This document shows, piece by piece, positions 50,566 to 59,593 of a stretch of 64,000 bases of DNA. The stretch comes from Pirellulales bacterium. Lineage in GTDB: Bacteria; Planctomycetota; Planctomycetia; Pirellulales; DATAWG01. A model generated the notes under the pieces. It was not told where the DNA came from. It did not search any database and saw nothing but the letters and a program-made list of their open reading frames with translations. The number at the start of each line of letters is the position of its first letter. Position 1 is the stretch's first letter. A program made the translations under genes and the position numbers. The stretch is taken from positions 1-64,000 of the forward strand of contig DATAWG010000050.1 of NCBI GenBank assembly GCA_036267355.1, given 5' to 3'.

Positions 50566-52023
50566 ATGTCGAGCACGATCGTGATCTTCGGCGCCTCGGG
50601 CGATCTGACGAGCCGCAAGCTTGTGCCAGCCCTGTATATGCTCTTTCGCAAGCGTCGCTTGCCGGAATCGACGCGGATCGTCGGCTTCTCGCGATCGAAA
50701 TTCTCGCACGACGCGTGGCGCTCGAAGCTCGCCGACACCACGGCCGAATTCGCCGGCAAAGAGTTCGACAAAAATTCTTGGAACGAATTCGCCAAGTCGA
50801 TCTTCTACCATGCGGGCGATATCGGCCATCAAGACGATTTCCCCGCCCTCGGCCAAATGCTCGACGAACTAGAACAGGGCAAGAACACGACGCGGCTCTA
50901 TTATCTTGCCATGGCCCCACAATTCTACGAGCCGGCAATCGAACATCTCGGCGCGGCCAAGATGGCCGACGAGGCGAATGGCATCCGCCGAGTGGTCATC
51001 GAAAAGCCGTTCGGCACCGACCTGGCAACCGCCCAGCACTTGAACGAAGCCGTGCACCGCGTGTTTTCCGAAAAGCAGGTCTATCGCATCGATCATTATC
51101 TCGGCAAGGAAACGGTGCAGAATGTGTTGGTGCTGCGATTCGCCAACACGATTTTCGAGCCGGTTTGGAACCGCAACTATATCGACCATGTGCAGATCAC
51201 CGTGGCCGAGGAGGTCGATGTCGGGCGGCGCGGCGATTATTACGACTCGGCGGGCGTGATGCGCGACATGTTTCAAAACCACCTGCTGCAACTGATGATG
51301 ATCACGGCGATGGAAGCGCCGGTGAAATATAAGGCCGACCCGGTGCGCGACGAGAAGGTGAAGGTGCTGCAGGCGATTCACGTGCTCTCGCCCGAGGAAG
51401 TCGCCCGCGACACGCTCCGCGGGCAATATCGCGGGTATCGCGGCAGCCCGGGCGTTGCCGAGAACAGCCAGACGCCGACCTACGCGGTGGTGAAGCTGGC
51501 GATCGACAACTGGCGTTGGCAAGGTGTCCCGTTCTATCTCCGCAGCGGCAAAGCGATGTCGTGCCGCACGACGCAAATCGTCATCCAATTTCGCCAGCCA
51601 CCGCACATGTTGTTTGCCGACGGCCGCAGACGATACCGAGAAGAAGCGAATCGGTTGGTCATTCAGGTGCAGCCGGCCGAGGGAATCCAGTTGCAGTTTC
51701 AAACCAAAGTGCCCGACCAGGGAATGAAACTTCGGCTGACGGATTTGGATTTTAGTTTTTGCCGCGAATTTGCCGGTCAAATGCCGGAGGCTTATCAGCG
51801 ACTGCTGCTGGATGCCTTGGCGGGAGATGCGAGCTTGTTTGCCCGGGCCGACGAAGTCGAATTGGCGTGGGGAATCATCGACCCGATCCTCGCCGCATGG
51901 CGCGACACGAACCGGCCGGCGCTATTGCCCTACGATCGTGATCTCTGGGGCCCCGAAGTCGCCACGACCTGGATGCAAGACCAAGCCTGCAACTGGTTCG
52001 ACACCTGTCCCGTGCTAGGTTAA
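50566..52023 (+). CDS. zwf: Glucose-6-phosphate 1-dehydrogenase
   Basis: G6PDH oxidises glucose-6-phosphate to 6-phosphogluconolactone, the entry to the oxidative pentose phosphate pathway and a main NADPH source. The 485-residue protein has the nucleotide-binding GASGDLTSRKLVPALYML (9-26), the substrate-site VYRIDHYLGKETVQNVLVLR with the catalytic histidines, EKPFGTDLATA and FYLRSGKAM. The ATG at 50566 follows AAAGGAG. Neighbouring genes of the pathway (pgl, gnd) are not present here. Confidence 0.96.
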   Translation: MSSTIVIFGASGDLTSRKLVPALYMLFRKRRLPESTRIVGFSRSKFSHDAWRSKLADTTAEFAGKEFDKNSWNEFAKSIFYHAGDIGHQDDFPALGQMLDELEQGKNTTRLYYLAMAPQFYEPAIEHLGAAKMADEANGIRRVVIEKPFGTDLATAQHLNEAVHRVFSEKQVYRIDHYLGKETVQNVLVLRFANTIFEPVWNRNYIDHVQITVAEEVDVGRRGDYYDSAGVMRDMFQNHLLQLMMITAMEAPVKYKADPVRDEKVKVLQAIHVLSPEEVARDTLRGQYRGYRGSPGVAENSQTPTYAVVKLAIDNWRWQGVPFYLRSGKAMSCRTTQIVIQFRQPPHMLFADGRRRYREEANRLVIQVQPAEGIQLQFQTKVPDQGMKLRLTDLDFSFCREFAGQMPEAYQRLLLDALAGDASLFARADEVELAWGIIDPILAAWRDTNRPALLPYDRDLWGPEVATTWMQDQACNWFDTCPVLG

Positions 52024-52028
52024 ACAAC

Positions 52029-52056
52029 GTAGCAGGCACACTCCGTGTGCCGTCTG
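52029..52056 (+). repeat. Single arm of family B repeat
   Basis: GTAGCAGGCACACTCCGTGT followed by GCCGTCTG matches the left arm of the complete copies at 8778-8865 and 40091-40177. The right arm is missing, so the element is truncated at the border of the following toxin-antitoxin island. Confidence 0.65.
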
Positions 52057-52164
52057 CGCGAGCATTGCGGCTCGCGTCCAGTTTGGCGTTCAGGGCAAAC
52101 TGCCGTTCTCGGTAGCGATGTCTTTTCAGGGACGTGTAAGGAAACAACGGTAGAAAAATAGAAT

Positions 52165-52653
52165 TTATTTTTGAACGCAACGGCCCTTGTCGAGCCGGTA
52201 TCCGGATGGGCAATGGGTTGCGTGAAATAACGTTCGCTTGCTAGCCGCATCCATTCGCAGAACGTACTGCTGGCCACGAGGGCCGTCGCTCAGGCAAAGC
52301 ATCGCGTCCCAGTGCGACAGGAGCTGTGGACCGTAGAAAGACAATCCGCGAATGTTGACTGCCGTGGAAATGCAAATAAGCGTGACGTTATGCAATCGAC
52401 AAAGATGCCGCATTCCGTCGAACGTTGAGCTATTCTTGCCTCGGTCGGCAGTTATAACCACCCACCGACGATCCCGCGCTAGCTCGGGAATAATATCAGG
52501 GTCTTTCCACTTGCCGTTCGGGCCGAACTTCTCGACGCAATGGACCGTCTCGGCAGCGATGCCCGCCAAGGCGATATGCGGTCTTAGATACGTATCAATT
52601 AGTTCAGGAGGAAGGCACTCGTCGATGAATAACCGACACTGGATGCTGGTCAC
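52165..52653 (-). CDS. PIN-like (DUF5615/Mut7-C-type) protein, probable toxin of a TA pair
   Basis: The 162-residue protein starts CRLFIDECLPPELID (residues 6-20), placing acidic residues D-E at the first strand end as in PIN-like nucleases. ARDRRWVVITADRGKN around residue 70 carries the second acidic site. Its C-terminal ~50 residues (GQQYVLRMDAASKR and on) are extra relative to short DUF5615 proteins. The upstream gene overlaps its start by four bases (ATGA), showing translational coupling, and encodes a DUF433-like protein, the usual antitoxin type for such PIN-like toxins. Catalytic residues seem intact. GC content is lower than in neighbouring genes, suggesting transfer. Confidence 0.65.
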   Translation of the reverse strand: MTSIQCRLFIDECLPPELIDTYLRPHIALAGIAAETVHCVEKFGPNGKWKDPDIIPELARDRRWVVITADRGKNSSTFDGMRHLCRLHNVTLICISTAVNIRGLSFYGPQLLSHWDAMLCLSDGPRGQQYVLRMDAASKRTLFHATHCPSGYRLDKGRCVQK

Positions 52654-53435
52654 GCAGCATTTCGCTTAGGCGGCGTTCTTGTTGGAGGCGTCTTCAGTAA
52701 TTGCTGATATTCTAATGCTGCCCGGACGGCCGCAACTTCAACGCGATACAGCGTTGCTACGCGTTCAGGGCTCTTCTCTGCCAGCACGGCGTCCGCGAGC
52801 GTCTGGGCCTCGTAGCCGGAATCCTCCAGGTAAGGCTTGCCGAATCGAATTTGCGGGTCCATCACGATATTGTGGCGGTGGTGCTTAAATGCGACGTAGC
52901 GCGTTGCAACGCCATCCTCGCCGAATATCAGGTTGTGCGAAAATTGCCTGACAACCCTGCTGATAAGAAAATTGCCCCTGTGCTTGCCGGTCAATTGAAC
53001 GCAGCGTTCGCTGATCGCGGCAAGTCGCTCTTGCTTCCATTCCGCGGCGTCGTGGCCCCTATCGGGAAGATAGATCGCAAGCTCGCACTTATTTGGGCGC
53101 GCTAGGTCTCCGAACACGAAAATGCCGTTTTCCACGGCAAGCGGATACTTGACCCCAAATTCTTCTTGCGCAGCCATGTACGCCGCGCGAATTTTTTGCA
53201 GCGGAATTCCGATTGATAGCCGGATTTCATTCACCGACAAGGATTGCGCGAAATCCAGAAATGTGACGATTCTATCGGAATCGGGCCCTAGCTGCGGACT
53301 CAACACCGGCTCGGCTTTTGCCGTACCGTAGAACCAACGAGAGAGCTTTTGCGTCGAGCAGCGCGCGTATAGGGCTGCCTCGCGCGGAGAATAAAGCCCA
53401 ATCCCCAGCAATGTGTCGGGATCGTTTTTTGCCAT
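52650..53435 (-). CDS. DUF433-type antitoxin-like DNA-binding protein
   Basis: The 261-residue protein begins with a helix-turn-helix-like LYSPREAALYARCSTQKLSR followed by WFYG, a motif found at the start of larger DUF433 proteins. The C-terminal half has the DUF433 core: HRHNIVMDPQIRFGKPYLED, then SGYEAQTLADAVLAEKSPER and VATLYRVEVAAVRAALEYQQ. Short DUF433 proteins are antitoxins of PIN-like toxins; this long form adds a middle region (100-185) of unknown use. It is the first gene of a two-gene operon with the PIN-like gene (overlap 52650-52653). Codon use is less GC-rich than flanking genes. Confidence 0.7.
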   Translation of the reverse strand: MAKNDPDTLLGIGLYSPREAALYARCSTQKLSRWFYGTAKAEPVLSPQLGPDSDRIVTFLDFAQSLSVNEIRLSIGIPLQKIRAAYMAAQEEFGVKYPLAVENGIFVFGDLARPNKCELAIYLPDRGHDAAEWKQERLAAISERCVQLTGKHRGNFLISRVVRQFSHNLIFGEDGVATRYVAFKHHRHNIVMDPQIRFGKPYLEDSGYEAQTLADAVLAEKSPERVATLYRVEVAAVRAALEYQQLLKTPPTRTPPKRNAA

Positions 53436-53986
53436 CGGTCTGCTGGGCTTCAGTCGGGTTCCAATCGAACCTTCGCCATTGTACCGCGTCTGCTGTCTGT
53501 ATGTACATCCCCAGATTATTTATCTGCCATCGCTGGTTCCTTTCTTCGGGAAATCGCGGAGGGCGGCCGCGTCTTGGCGGCGGCGGTGACTTTATAAGCC
53601 CGGCTAGGCATCGGCTTGCGCCGAATGGGTTCGACTCCCCCTCTTTCCGCTAGTCACGCCTGGGCTCGCGCACGGCGGCTTCGCTAGCCTGTTCCGCATC
53701 CACGCTGAGAGCTTGACGCCGGCTTTCGTCGCGCATCCTCGAATTGCTCCCGCTCCGTTTCTGTAAGGCGAAGCTGGCAGACCAGTCCCTTTGCCTCGGA
53801 AGGGTCGGGCACCGCGCTATGTGTGCCATCCGACGCGGGCCGACGTTCGCGCCTCAGCCAATTTTTCACCCGGCTGCCGCCGCCGGTTACAATCGGGATA
53901 GAGCCGAGGTCCCGCCGCACGGCGGCTAGCGCCTTGCCGCTCACGGCACCTCATCCTGTCCCCCACACTCTCGCCGTTCCGCGCCG
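53436..53986. other. Intergenic region with tRNA-like T arm and family E repeat arm
   Basis: GGGTTCGACTCCCCCTCTTT at about 53627 looks like the T arm and 3' end of a tRNA, but no partner stems can be found, so it may be a relic left by integration of the neighbouring TA island. GGCGGCTAGCGCCTTGCCGC at 53921-53940 is one arm of repeat family E. Open frames in the stretch (53684-54179 minus) lack coding character. Confidence 0.4.
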
Positions 53987-55234
53987 ATGTCTCTTCCGAT
54001 CCGCACGTTGCCGATTCTCGAGCATTGGGATTGCCAGCAGTGCGGGCAGTGTTGCCGCGGGTCGATCGTTCGGCTGGATGACGACGATCTCGCCCGCTTG
54101 CGCGGGCAGCGATGGGACGAGCAGCCGGAGTTTCACGGCGTGCAAACCGTCGTTTCGCAAGGAATATTGTCGAAGACACACATGCTGGCCAAGCGGCCGG
54201 ATGGCAGTTGCGTGTTTCTCACCGCCGAAGGCCGCTGCCGAATTCACGAACTGCACGGCGAAGAAGCGAAGCCGCGCATCTGCCGGCTGTTTCCCTTGCA
54301 GTTGGTCGCGCTCGACGACGTGGCCTTGCTCACGATGCGGCGAAGCTGCCCCTCCGCGGCCGCCGATGTCGGCCGGCCCGTTGCGAAGCAGCGCATCGAA
54401 GGAAAGCCGTATCAACTTTCCGACTATACGGCCGGCGCGCCGCCGAGAATTCTGCGCGGATTGCGGCGCAGTTGGCAAACCGCGCGGATCGTCGCTGCCG
54501 CGTTGGAACGTCTGGCGACCGATCGACGCTATCCGATGGTGCGGCGCTGGATCCACCTGTTGCAGTTCGGCCGGCTTTTGTCGGAATGCCGGCTGCGAAA
54601 ACTGCGGGCCATGGATAGCCGAGCGCTCGGCGAACTGGTTCAAGTGTTCGAAGGGGCGGCGTTGGAAGAAGCGGGAGATTGGTTTCGCGAGCGGCAGCCG
54701 CCGAGCGCTCCAATGGCGGTGCTCTTCCGGCAGACGGCCGGCGAATATCTGCGATTGCATCCGCGGAGCCTGATTCAAGCCACCTGGCGGCAGCGGTTGG
54801 GAGTGGCGGGGGCCGCGGTGAAACTCGTCCATGGCCAGGGCGCTCTGCCGAATCTGATCGAGGGGTTTCCACCGGTCGATTTTGCCGACTTGGAACGGCC
54901 GCTCGGGGCGCTGGACCCGAAAACGATTGCCCCGCTCGACGGATATTTCGAATCGCTCGTCGCATCCTGGCGGTATGCGCGGCTCGGCTACGCCGATTGG
55001 CCGATGCTCGAAGGGATTCGCTCAGCCGCGCTGTCCTATGCCGTCGCACTGTGGCTATGGCGCTGGGCGTCCGGACGCGAAGGAATCCAACCCCAAGAAA
55101 TCATTCCGATCATCGGCTGCTTGGATCGTGGGATGGGCTACGTGCCGCTATTGAGTGCCCGGCATCGCCGGAGAGTGGCAACGATCGCCTACGACGGGAG
55201 CCTGCAACGGCTGGTGGCTTGGTATGCGAGATAG
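53987..55234 (+). CDS. YkgJ-type cysteine-cluster protein
   Basis: The 415-residue protein opens with a cysteine cluster, HWDCQQCGQCCRGSIV (13-28), and has further conserved cysteines in CRIHELHGEEAKPRICRLFP. This is the layout of the YkgJ/CxxCxxCC family, suspected to bind zinc or an iron-sulfur cluster. YkgJ proteins are usually about 120-200 residues; here an extra ~270-residue helical C-terminal part follows (KLRAMDSRALGELVQVFEGA and on to RRVATIAYDGSLQRLVAWYA). No enzymatic motif is seen in it. The ATG at 53987 starts directly before the cluster. Role unknown. Confidence 0.8.
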   Translation: MSLPIRTLPILEHWDCQQCGQCCRGSIVRLDDDDLARLRGQRWDEQPEFHGVQTVVSQGILSKTHMLAKRPDGSCVFLTAEGRCRIHELHGEEAKPRICRLFPLQLVALDDVALLTMRRSCPSAAADVGRPVAKQRIEGKPYQLSDYTAGAPPRILRGLRRSWQTARIVAAALERLATDRRYPMVRRWIHLLQFGRLLSECRLRKLRAMDSRALGELVQVFEGAALEEAGDWFRERQPPSAPMAVLFRQTAGEYLRLHPRSLIQATWRQRLGVAGAAVKLVHGQGALPNLIEGFPPVDFADLERPLGALDPKTIAPLDGYFESLVASWRYARLGYADWPMLEGIRSAALSYAVALWLWRWASGREGIQPQEIIPIIGCLDRGMGYVPLLSARHRRRVATIAYDGSLQRLVAWYAR

Positions 55235-55276
55235 ATCGAGATAGATGTTGTTTGAAATGCCCGTCGAGACTCACAG

Positions 55277-56374
55277 CTAGATTCGGTATGGTTCCGCGTC
55301 GGCGGTCTTCAGCGTCATGCCATGGCCGGGACGGGATGTGTCGGGCGAGAGAGCGCCGTTGCGCGGGTCGAGCGATCCGTCGAAAAGCATGCGAGCGATG
55401 CGATTGTGGTCGTGGAAGTATTCGACATGCCGGAGGCACGACACGGCGCAAGCGACGTGGGCGTGCAACTGCGGAGCGCAGTGGGCCGATAGCGGCATTT
55501 CATAAGCCTCGCACAGCGCCGCCACTTTGAGAAAGCCCGTGTAGCCGCCGCAGCGCGTGGCGTCGGCCTGAAGGCAATCGAGGGCCCCGGCGTCGAGCAG
55601 GCGGCGGAAATACGCGGGCGTGTCGCCATATTCGCCTGCGGCAATGTCCATGCCGGCCGGTCCGCGATCTCGCAATAGCCGCAATCCCGCCACATCGTTC
55701 GACGGCCGCGGCTCTTCGAACCACGACACCTGAAAATCTTCGGCGAATCGTTCGGCCAGGGCGAGCGCTTGCTTCCGCGAGTATGCCCCGTTGGCATCGA
55801 CGAACAATTTGATATCGGCTCCGATTGCATCGCGGGCAGCGCCGACACGGCGCAAATCGGCCTCGGGTTCACGGCCGACTTTCATTTTCACCCGCCCGAT
55901 TCCCTCCGCCGCCCAGCCGCCGAGCTGCTCCGACAGGCGGCGGAGCGTGTAGCTGGTAAAACCGCCGCTGCCATAGATGGGGGCCGCGCTGCGAACGGCG
56001 CCGAACAAGTCGACCAGCGACGTGCCGAGCAATTTCGCTTTCAGATCCCAGAGCGCGATGTCCACCGCCGCCACAGCCATCGAGCCGGCGCCGGGCAGGC
56101 CGACGTTGCGCAGGCTGTGGTTCATCGTCGCCCAGGCCCCTTCGATGGCCAAGGCCGACTGGCCGAGGATCTTATCGCGGAGAATGCCCGAGATCATACT
56201 GGCGGCAGCCGGAGCGGCGAAGGTCCAGCCCAAGCCGGTCGAACCGCCGGCGGCGACATGAACGACAACCACATCTGTGTGGTCCCATGTGAGCGTACCG
56301 TCGGATTCAGGCTCATCGGTCGGAACGCGATAAATCGCGAGGTCGAGCCGATCGATCTTGGGGACATCGTTCAT
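55277..56374 (-). CDS. Enolase-superfamily enzyme (mandelate racemase / muconate-lactonizing type)
   Basis: The 365-residue protein has the complete active site of the mandelate-racemase-like subgroup. Lysines 163 and 165 lie in VKMKVG, the metal ligands are aspartate 193 (FVDANGAY), glutamate 220 or 221 (SWFEEPRP) and glutamate 248 (IAAGEYGDT), and aspartate 271 (LQADATRCGG) and histidine 298 (SAHCAPQLHAH) complete the base pair. Such enzymes dehydrate or epimerise sugar acids, or epimerise dipeptides. The start at 56374 lies 21 bases after the GH15 gene stop, so the two are likely one operon, which hints at a sugar-derived substrate. Confidence 0.9.
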   Translation of the reverse strand: MNDVPKIDRLDLAIYRVPTDEPESDGTLTWDHTDVVVVHVAAGGSTGLGWTFAAPAAASMISGILRDKILGQSALAIEGAWATMNHSLRNVGLPGAGSMAVAAVDIALWDLKAKLLGTSLVDLFGAVRSAAPIYGSGGFTSYTLRRLSEQLGGWAAEGIGRVKMKVGREPEADLRRVGAARDAIGADIKLFVDANGAYSRKQALALAERFAEDFQVSWFEEPRPSNDVAGLRLLRDRGPAGMDIAAGEYGDTPAYFRRLLDAGALDCLQADATRCGGYTGFLKVAALCEAYEMPLSAHCAPQLHAHVACAVSCLRHVEYFHDHNRIARMLFDGSLDPRNGALSPDTSRPGHGMTLKTADAEPYRI

Positions 56375-56395
56375 AGTCGCACAATGCACGGCAAT

Positions 56396-58831
56396 TCAGT
56401 TCACGACGCCCACGGAAAAATCTTTCCCTTCCCAATTCCCGGCGTCGAGCCAGTAGATGGTGAAGACGATCCGGGCGCCGGCGGCCAGCGATCGTATCGG
56501 CAGGTCGGCCACGTACATGCCGATGTCCGTATCGCGGGAATCGGTGTTCTCGGCGGTTTTCCAGCCATCGGCGCTCCAGCGGATGCGGGCCGGGGCTTCG
56601 GTTTCGATCCGCAGGATGTGCCCCGCAGGAATGCGTTGAACCTGGGCGTCGAGCCGCCAGGGAGCATGTTTGCCGCGCGTCTTTTCCACCAAATAGCGTT
56701 CCACCGTTTGCGGCGGCGTGTCGAACACCTTGCCATCGGCAAGCGATCGGAGCAGTTTGACGTGCTCGGCATGCGCCCAAACGAGCGGCCGGGCCGATCC
56801 GGTCGGCCGGCCCGGAAACAGCTCTTTTTCCGGGATTGGCTCGCGATCCCAAACCTGCTCGGAAATCAGGCCCGAGTCGCTGGCCAGGGCTTCCATCGAC
56901 TCGAGCAGCCGCCGGGCTTCACGCGTGCGGCCGGCGGCCAACTCGTAATGAGCCCGCTCCCCGGCAAACAGCGGCCAGACGCGCCCGACGCCGGTGCCGT
57001 CGAACGGGCTTCCGTCTTCGTGTTCGCCGTAGCCATCGTGATTATAGCGATGCCAGCACGGGCCTTTCGGCGTGTCGACCTTCAACACCGCATCGACCAC
57101 TCGCACCGTGTTCACGATCCGCGGATCGCCGGCGGCTCGCAGGCCGAATCGCACGAGCGCCAGCGAATCGACGCTGACGATCGCATCGGCCGCGAACTCA
57201 TTGTCGCCGGGCAGGTTCGGAATTTTGATCATTTCCTCGGTCAGCGGAATCCGCCCGGAAAGCCGTTCTTTGGGAGCGATGCGCACGTAGTAGCCGTCGA
57301 CGCCGACTTTCTTGGCGAGAGCCGTTTGCTCGACGTAGGTCCACCTTTCGATTGCATCGTTCCAAGCGTCGGCCGTCTCGCGAAGGTAGGCGGCGAGTTT
57401 CGGCTCGTTGTTTCCCGCGGCCATTTCCGCGGCGACCAGCAGCGCCGCGATCATGGCCCCCAGGGTGTACGCGGTCAGGCCGGCGTCTTCTTCCCAGCGA
57501 TCTTCCTGCGTCGACGGCCCATGCCGCACGATATAGCCGGCCGCCTTGCGAACCATTAGCCACAGCCGGTCGAGTTCGCCGGGCTGGATCTTCTCGTGCC
57601 GGCGGGCCAGATCGAGCAGCAAAATGGGACTAGCGACTTCATCAAGCTGAATGCCTTTCCAGAATTCGGTTCCGTCGAGCCACATGTTTTGCGGCCAATG
57701 GCCGTCGGCTTCTTGCGTCGTTTCGAAAAATCGCAAAGCCCGCAGCACTTCGTCGGTCGCGCCGGCGGCGATCAGGGCGCTGGCGGTTTCGTAGGCGTCG
57801 CGCGGCCAGACGACGTGGTAGCCGGCTTTATCCTTGTCGCCATGGATTTCGCCCCAGGGGTCGGACAGGCTGGCGATGGTGCCTCCCTGAAAATCTTTGG
57901 ATTCGTGTGTCGCCAGCACGGCCGTGCTGGTGCGGTAGGCCGAGCTATTGGCTTTTTCGCCCGAGTCCAAATGATCCAACGTTTTTTGCCAACCCGTCCA
58001 TTCTTTCACGTAGCGCTCGAGGGCCGCATCGAAGCCGTGGTTCAGGCTCGCTCGAGCCCGATGCGCCGCCTCGCTCGAATTTCGGCCAAAGCCGAGCGCC
58101 AGCACGAATTCTTTCTCTTCGGAGAGATCGATTTCGCCCACGAGCGCGACGTTGCCGTCGTCGGCCCGATCGTATTTGCAAGTGAGTTGCTTGTGTTCGT
58201 GGAGGTCTTGCCAACCGTCGGACACACCGACGTATCCCGCCGAGCGGTGCAGCCATGCGGCCGAGCAGGCCAGGGCGAGGGCAAAACCTTCGCGATCCGC
58301 CATCAGCATGGGGATTCCTTTGAAATCATCAAGGAAGGCGTTGTTGCCGGCGCCCCGGTCCTCCAAGTGCGGCGCCAATAGCGCGTACAGGTGATAACGC
58401 GATGGCGATCCGCGCATCGCCCTGAATCGGATTTGCTGCAAGATTGAGTGTCGCCAAGGGTCGGCCACGATCGTCTTCTCGATCGTATAGTGGCCTTGCT
58501 TGCAGGCATTCGTGATTTGGAAGGCGGGAATGCCGTGGCCCAGCCACAGAACGTTGGACTGCGTGTCGGTTTTCTCCTCGGAGAAGAACGAATCGCCGTC
58601 GGTGACAATCATGCCCAGATCGCGCGCCGCCGCGGAATCGATGCGCGGGTAGAAGATTTCGCCCAAGATGCCGTGATGGGTCGTGAACCACACATGGCTG
58701 GCAAGATTTCTCGCCGTTCCCACGCTTGTCTTTTGACTGGTTGTCCAATGGGGTTTGGCGCCTGGTTTTCCCGGCGCTTGCGGAGAGTGAATCATGTGAA
58801 GTTCGTCTGCCATGGTTGCCATCAAATTCAC
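56396..58831 (-). CDS. Glycoside hydrolase family 15 glucoamylase-like protein
   Basis: The 811-residue enzyme has the bacterial GH15 plan: an N-terminal beta-sandwich (WTTSQKTSVGTARNLASHVW to about 270), then an (alpha/alpha)6 barrel. Barrel signatures are YHVVWPRDAYETASALIAAG, GHWPQNMWLDGTEFWKGIQL and DEVASPILLL, with the catalytic acids expected in RWEEDAGLTAYTLGAMIAAL and ISEQVWDREP. A C-terminal region (720-811) resembles a carbohydrate-binding sandwich. It would release glucose from alpha-glucans such as starch or glycogen. No signal peptide is seen, so it is probably cytoplasmic. The frame starts at 58831; methionines at residues 4 and 7 are alternatives. Confidence 0.9.
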   Translation of the reverse strand: MNLMATMADELHMIHSPQAPGKPGAKPHWTTSQKTSVGTARNLASHVWFTTHHGILGEIFYPRIDSAAARDLGMIVTDGDSFFSEEKTDTQSNVLWLGHGIPAFQITNACKQGHYTIEKTIVADPWRHSILQQIRFRAMRGSPSRYHLYALLAPHLEDRGAGNNAFLDDFKGIPMLMADREGFALALACSAAWLHRSAGYVGVSDGWQDLHEHKQLTCKYDRADDGNVALVGEIDLSEEKEFVLALGFGRNSSEAAHRARASLNHGFDAALERYVKEWTGWQKTLDHLDSGEKANSSAYRTSTAVLATHESKDFQGGTIASLSDPWGEIHGDKDKAGYHVVWPRDAYETASALIAAGATDEVLRALRFFETTQEADGHWPQNMWLDGTEFWKGIQLDEVASPILLLDLARRHEKIQPGELDRLWLMVRKAAGYIVRHGPSTQEDRWEEDAGLTAYTLGAMIAALLVAAEMAAGNNEPKLAAYLRETADAWNDAIERWTYVEQTALAKKVGVDGYYVRIAPKERLSGRIPLTEEMIKIPNLPGDNEFAADAIVSVDSLALVRFGLRAAGDPRIVNTVRVVDAVLKVDTPKGPCWHRYNHDGYGEHEDGSPFDGTGVGRVWPLFAGERAHYELAAGRTREARRLLESMEALASDSGLISEQVWDREPIPEKELFPGRPTGSARPLVWAHAEHVKLLRSLADGKVFDTPPQTVERYLVEKTRGKHAPWRLDAQVQRIPAGHILRIETEAPARIRWSADGWKTAENTDSRDTDIGMYVADLPIRSLAAGARIVFTIYWLDAGNWEGKDFSVGVVN

Positions 58832-58857
58832 TCCGTCGCGCCCGATGCAGTTTCACC

Positions 58858-58921
58858 GGCGGCTAGCGCCTTGCCGCTCACGTGCAAGCGCTGGTTAGCG
58901 GCAAGGCGCTAGCCGCTGGTA
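58858..58921. repeat. Inverted repeat, family E (both arms)
   Basis: CGGCGGCTAGCGCCTTGCCG at 58859 and CGGCAAGGCGCTAGCCGCTG at 58898-58917 are inverse arms with CTCACGTGCAAGCGCTGGTT between. It lies between the GH15 gene and the upstream transducer-like gene on the minus strand and may limit read-through. Confidence 0.8.
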
Positions 58922-58936
58922 TTTGGCGCGCCGATT

Positions 58937-59314
58937 TCAGCTTCCGGCAAAAGCGATCGTCGTGATCAGCGCGTTTTCCGCTTGCCGTGAGTCGAGCCGC
59001 GTGTGTTGCACGACGATCGGCACGTCGGACTCGATCAGGCTCGCATAGTTGGTTTCGTGCGGGATCGGCTCGGGATCGTCGAGATCGTTGAACCGCAAGT
59101 GCATCGTGCGGCGGGCCGGCAATGTCTTCTTATACGGGCCCGCCGGCTCGCGATCGGAAAAGAAAATCGTGATCTCGACCTGGGCATCCTTGTCGCTCAC
59201 ATTCAGCAAACAGGCGGTTTCGTGACTGGTCATGGCCGGCTCGGGTCCATGACTCCAGCCGGGAATATAACCCTCCGCGATCGCCCAGCGCTTCGAACCG
59301 ATGGGGTCAGGCAT
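58937..59314 (-). CDS. Sensory-rhodopsin-transducer (ASRT) family protein, orphan
   Basis: The 125-residue protein closely follows the Anabaena sensory rhodopsin transducer fold: RWAIAEGYIPGWSHGPEPAM, SHETACLLNVSDKDAQVEIT, IFFSDREPAGPYKKTLPARR, TMHLRFNDLDDPEPIPHETN and SDVPIVVQHTRLDSRQAENA. ASRT is a small soluble beta-sandwich tetramer that binds a photosensory rhodopsin. Many bacteria have homologues without any rhodopsin, and none is seen here. The start at 59314 matches the family's first residues; the longer frame to 59470 crosses a repeat. It precedes a GH15 enzyme and an enolase-type enzyme, so a role in sugar sensing or binding is an inference. Confidence 0.9.
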   Translation of the reverse strand: MPDPIGSKRWAIAEGYIPGWSHGPEPAMTSHETACLLNVSDKDAQVEITIFFSDREPAGPYKKTLPARRTMHLRFNDLDDPEPIPHETNYASLIESDVPIVVQHTRLDSRQAENALITTIAFAGS

Positions 59315-59441
59315 TTGATTTGCGACTCCGGGCCAAAACAGGAACGGCATTTGTGCGCGTAGTAGTGCAAAACAAGTGCCGCCTGCCGAAGGGCTGAAGT
59401 TCGCGACGGCAGCGTGCAAACCAACGTCGACTAGCATCCGC

Positions 59442-59473
59442 CACTGGCCGACTTCGCTGGCCAGTGGCACACG
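59442..59473. repeat. Palindromic repeat, family D
   Basis: CACTGGCCGACTTCGCTGGC followed by CAGTGGCACAC is the same palindrome that sits in the centre of each unit of the tandem array at 14985-15645. Here it stands alone between the transducer-like gene and the MscS gene. The surrounding 59315-59593 shows no gene. Confidence 0.8.
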
Positions 59474-59593
59474 CGTCGTTGCTTCCGTGCGCGGCGCCGG
59501 CTTGATCGCGGAACAAGCACGCCGGTCACCCTGGAACCGAATTCGAGCGTTGCGGGCGCAGTCGTTCGCTAGCCAACATCGCAGAAGGTGTGG

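Noticed and set aside
53575-53655. Possible tRNA at 53575-53655 because of GGGTTCGACTCCCCC
   Set aside because: No acceptor, D or anticodon stem can be paired, so at most it is a tRNA-end relic.
55769-57559. 596-codon plus-strand frame antisense to the enolase and GH15 genes
   Set aside because: It is a shadow that crosses two well-supported genes and has no domain features of its own.
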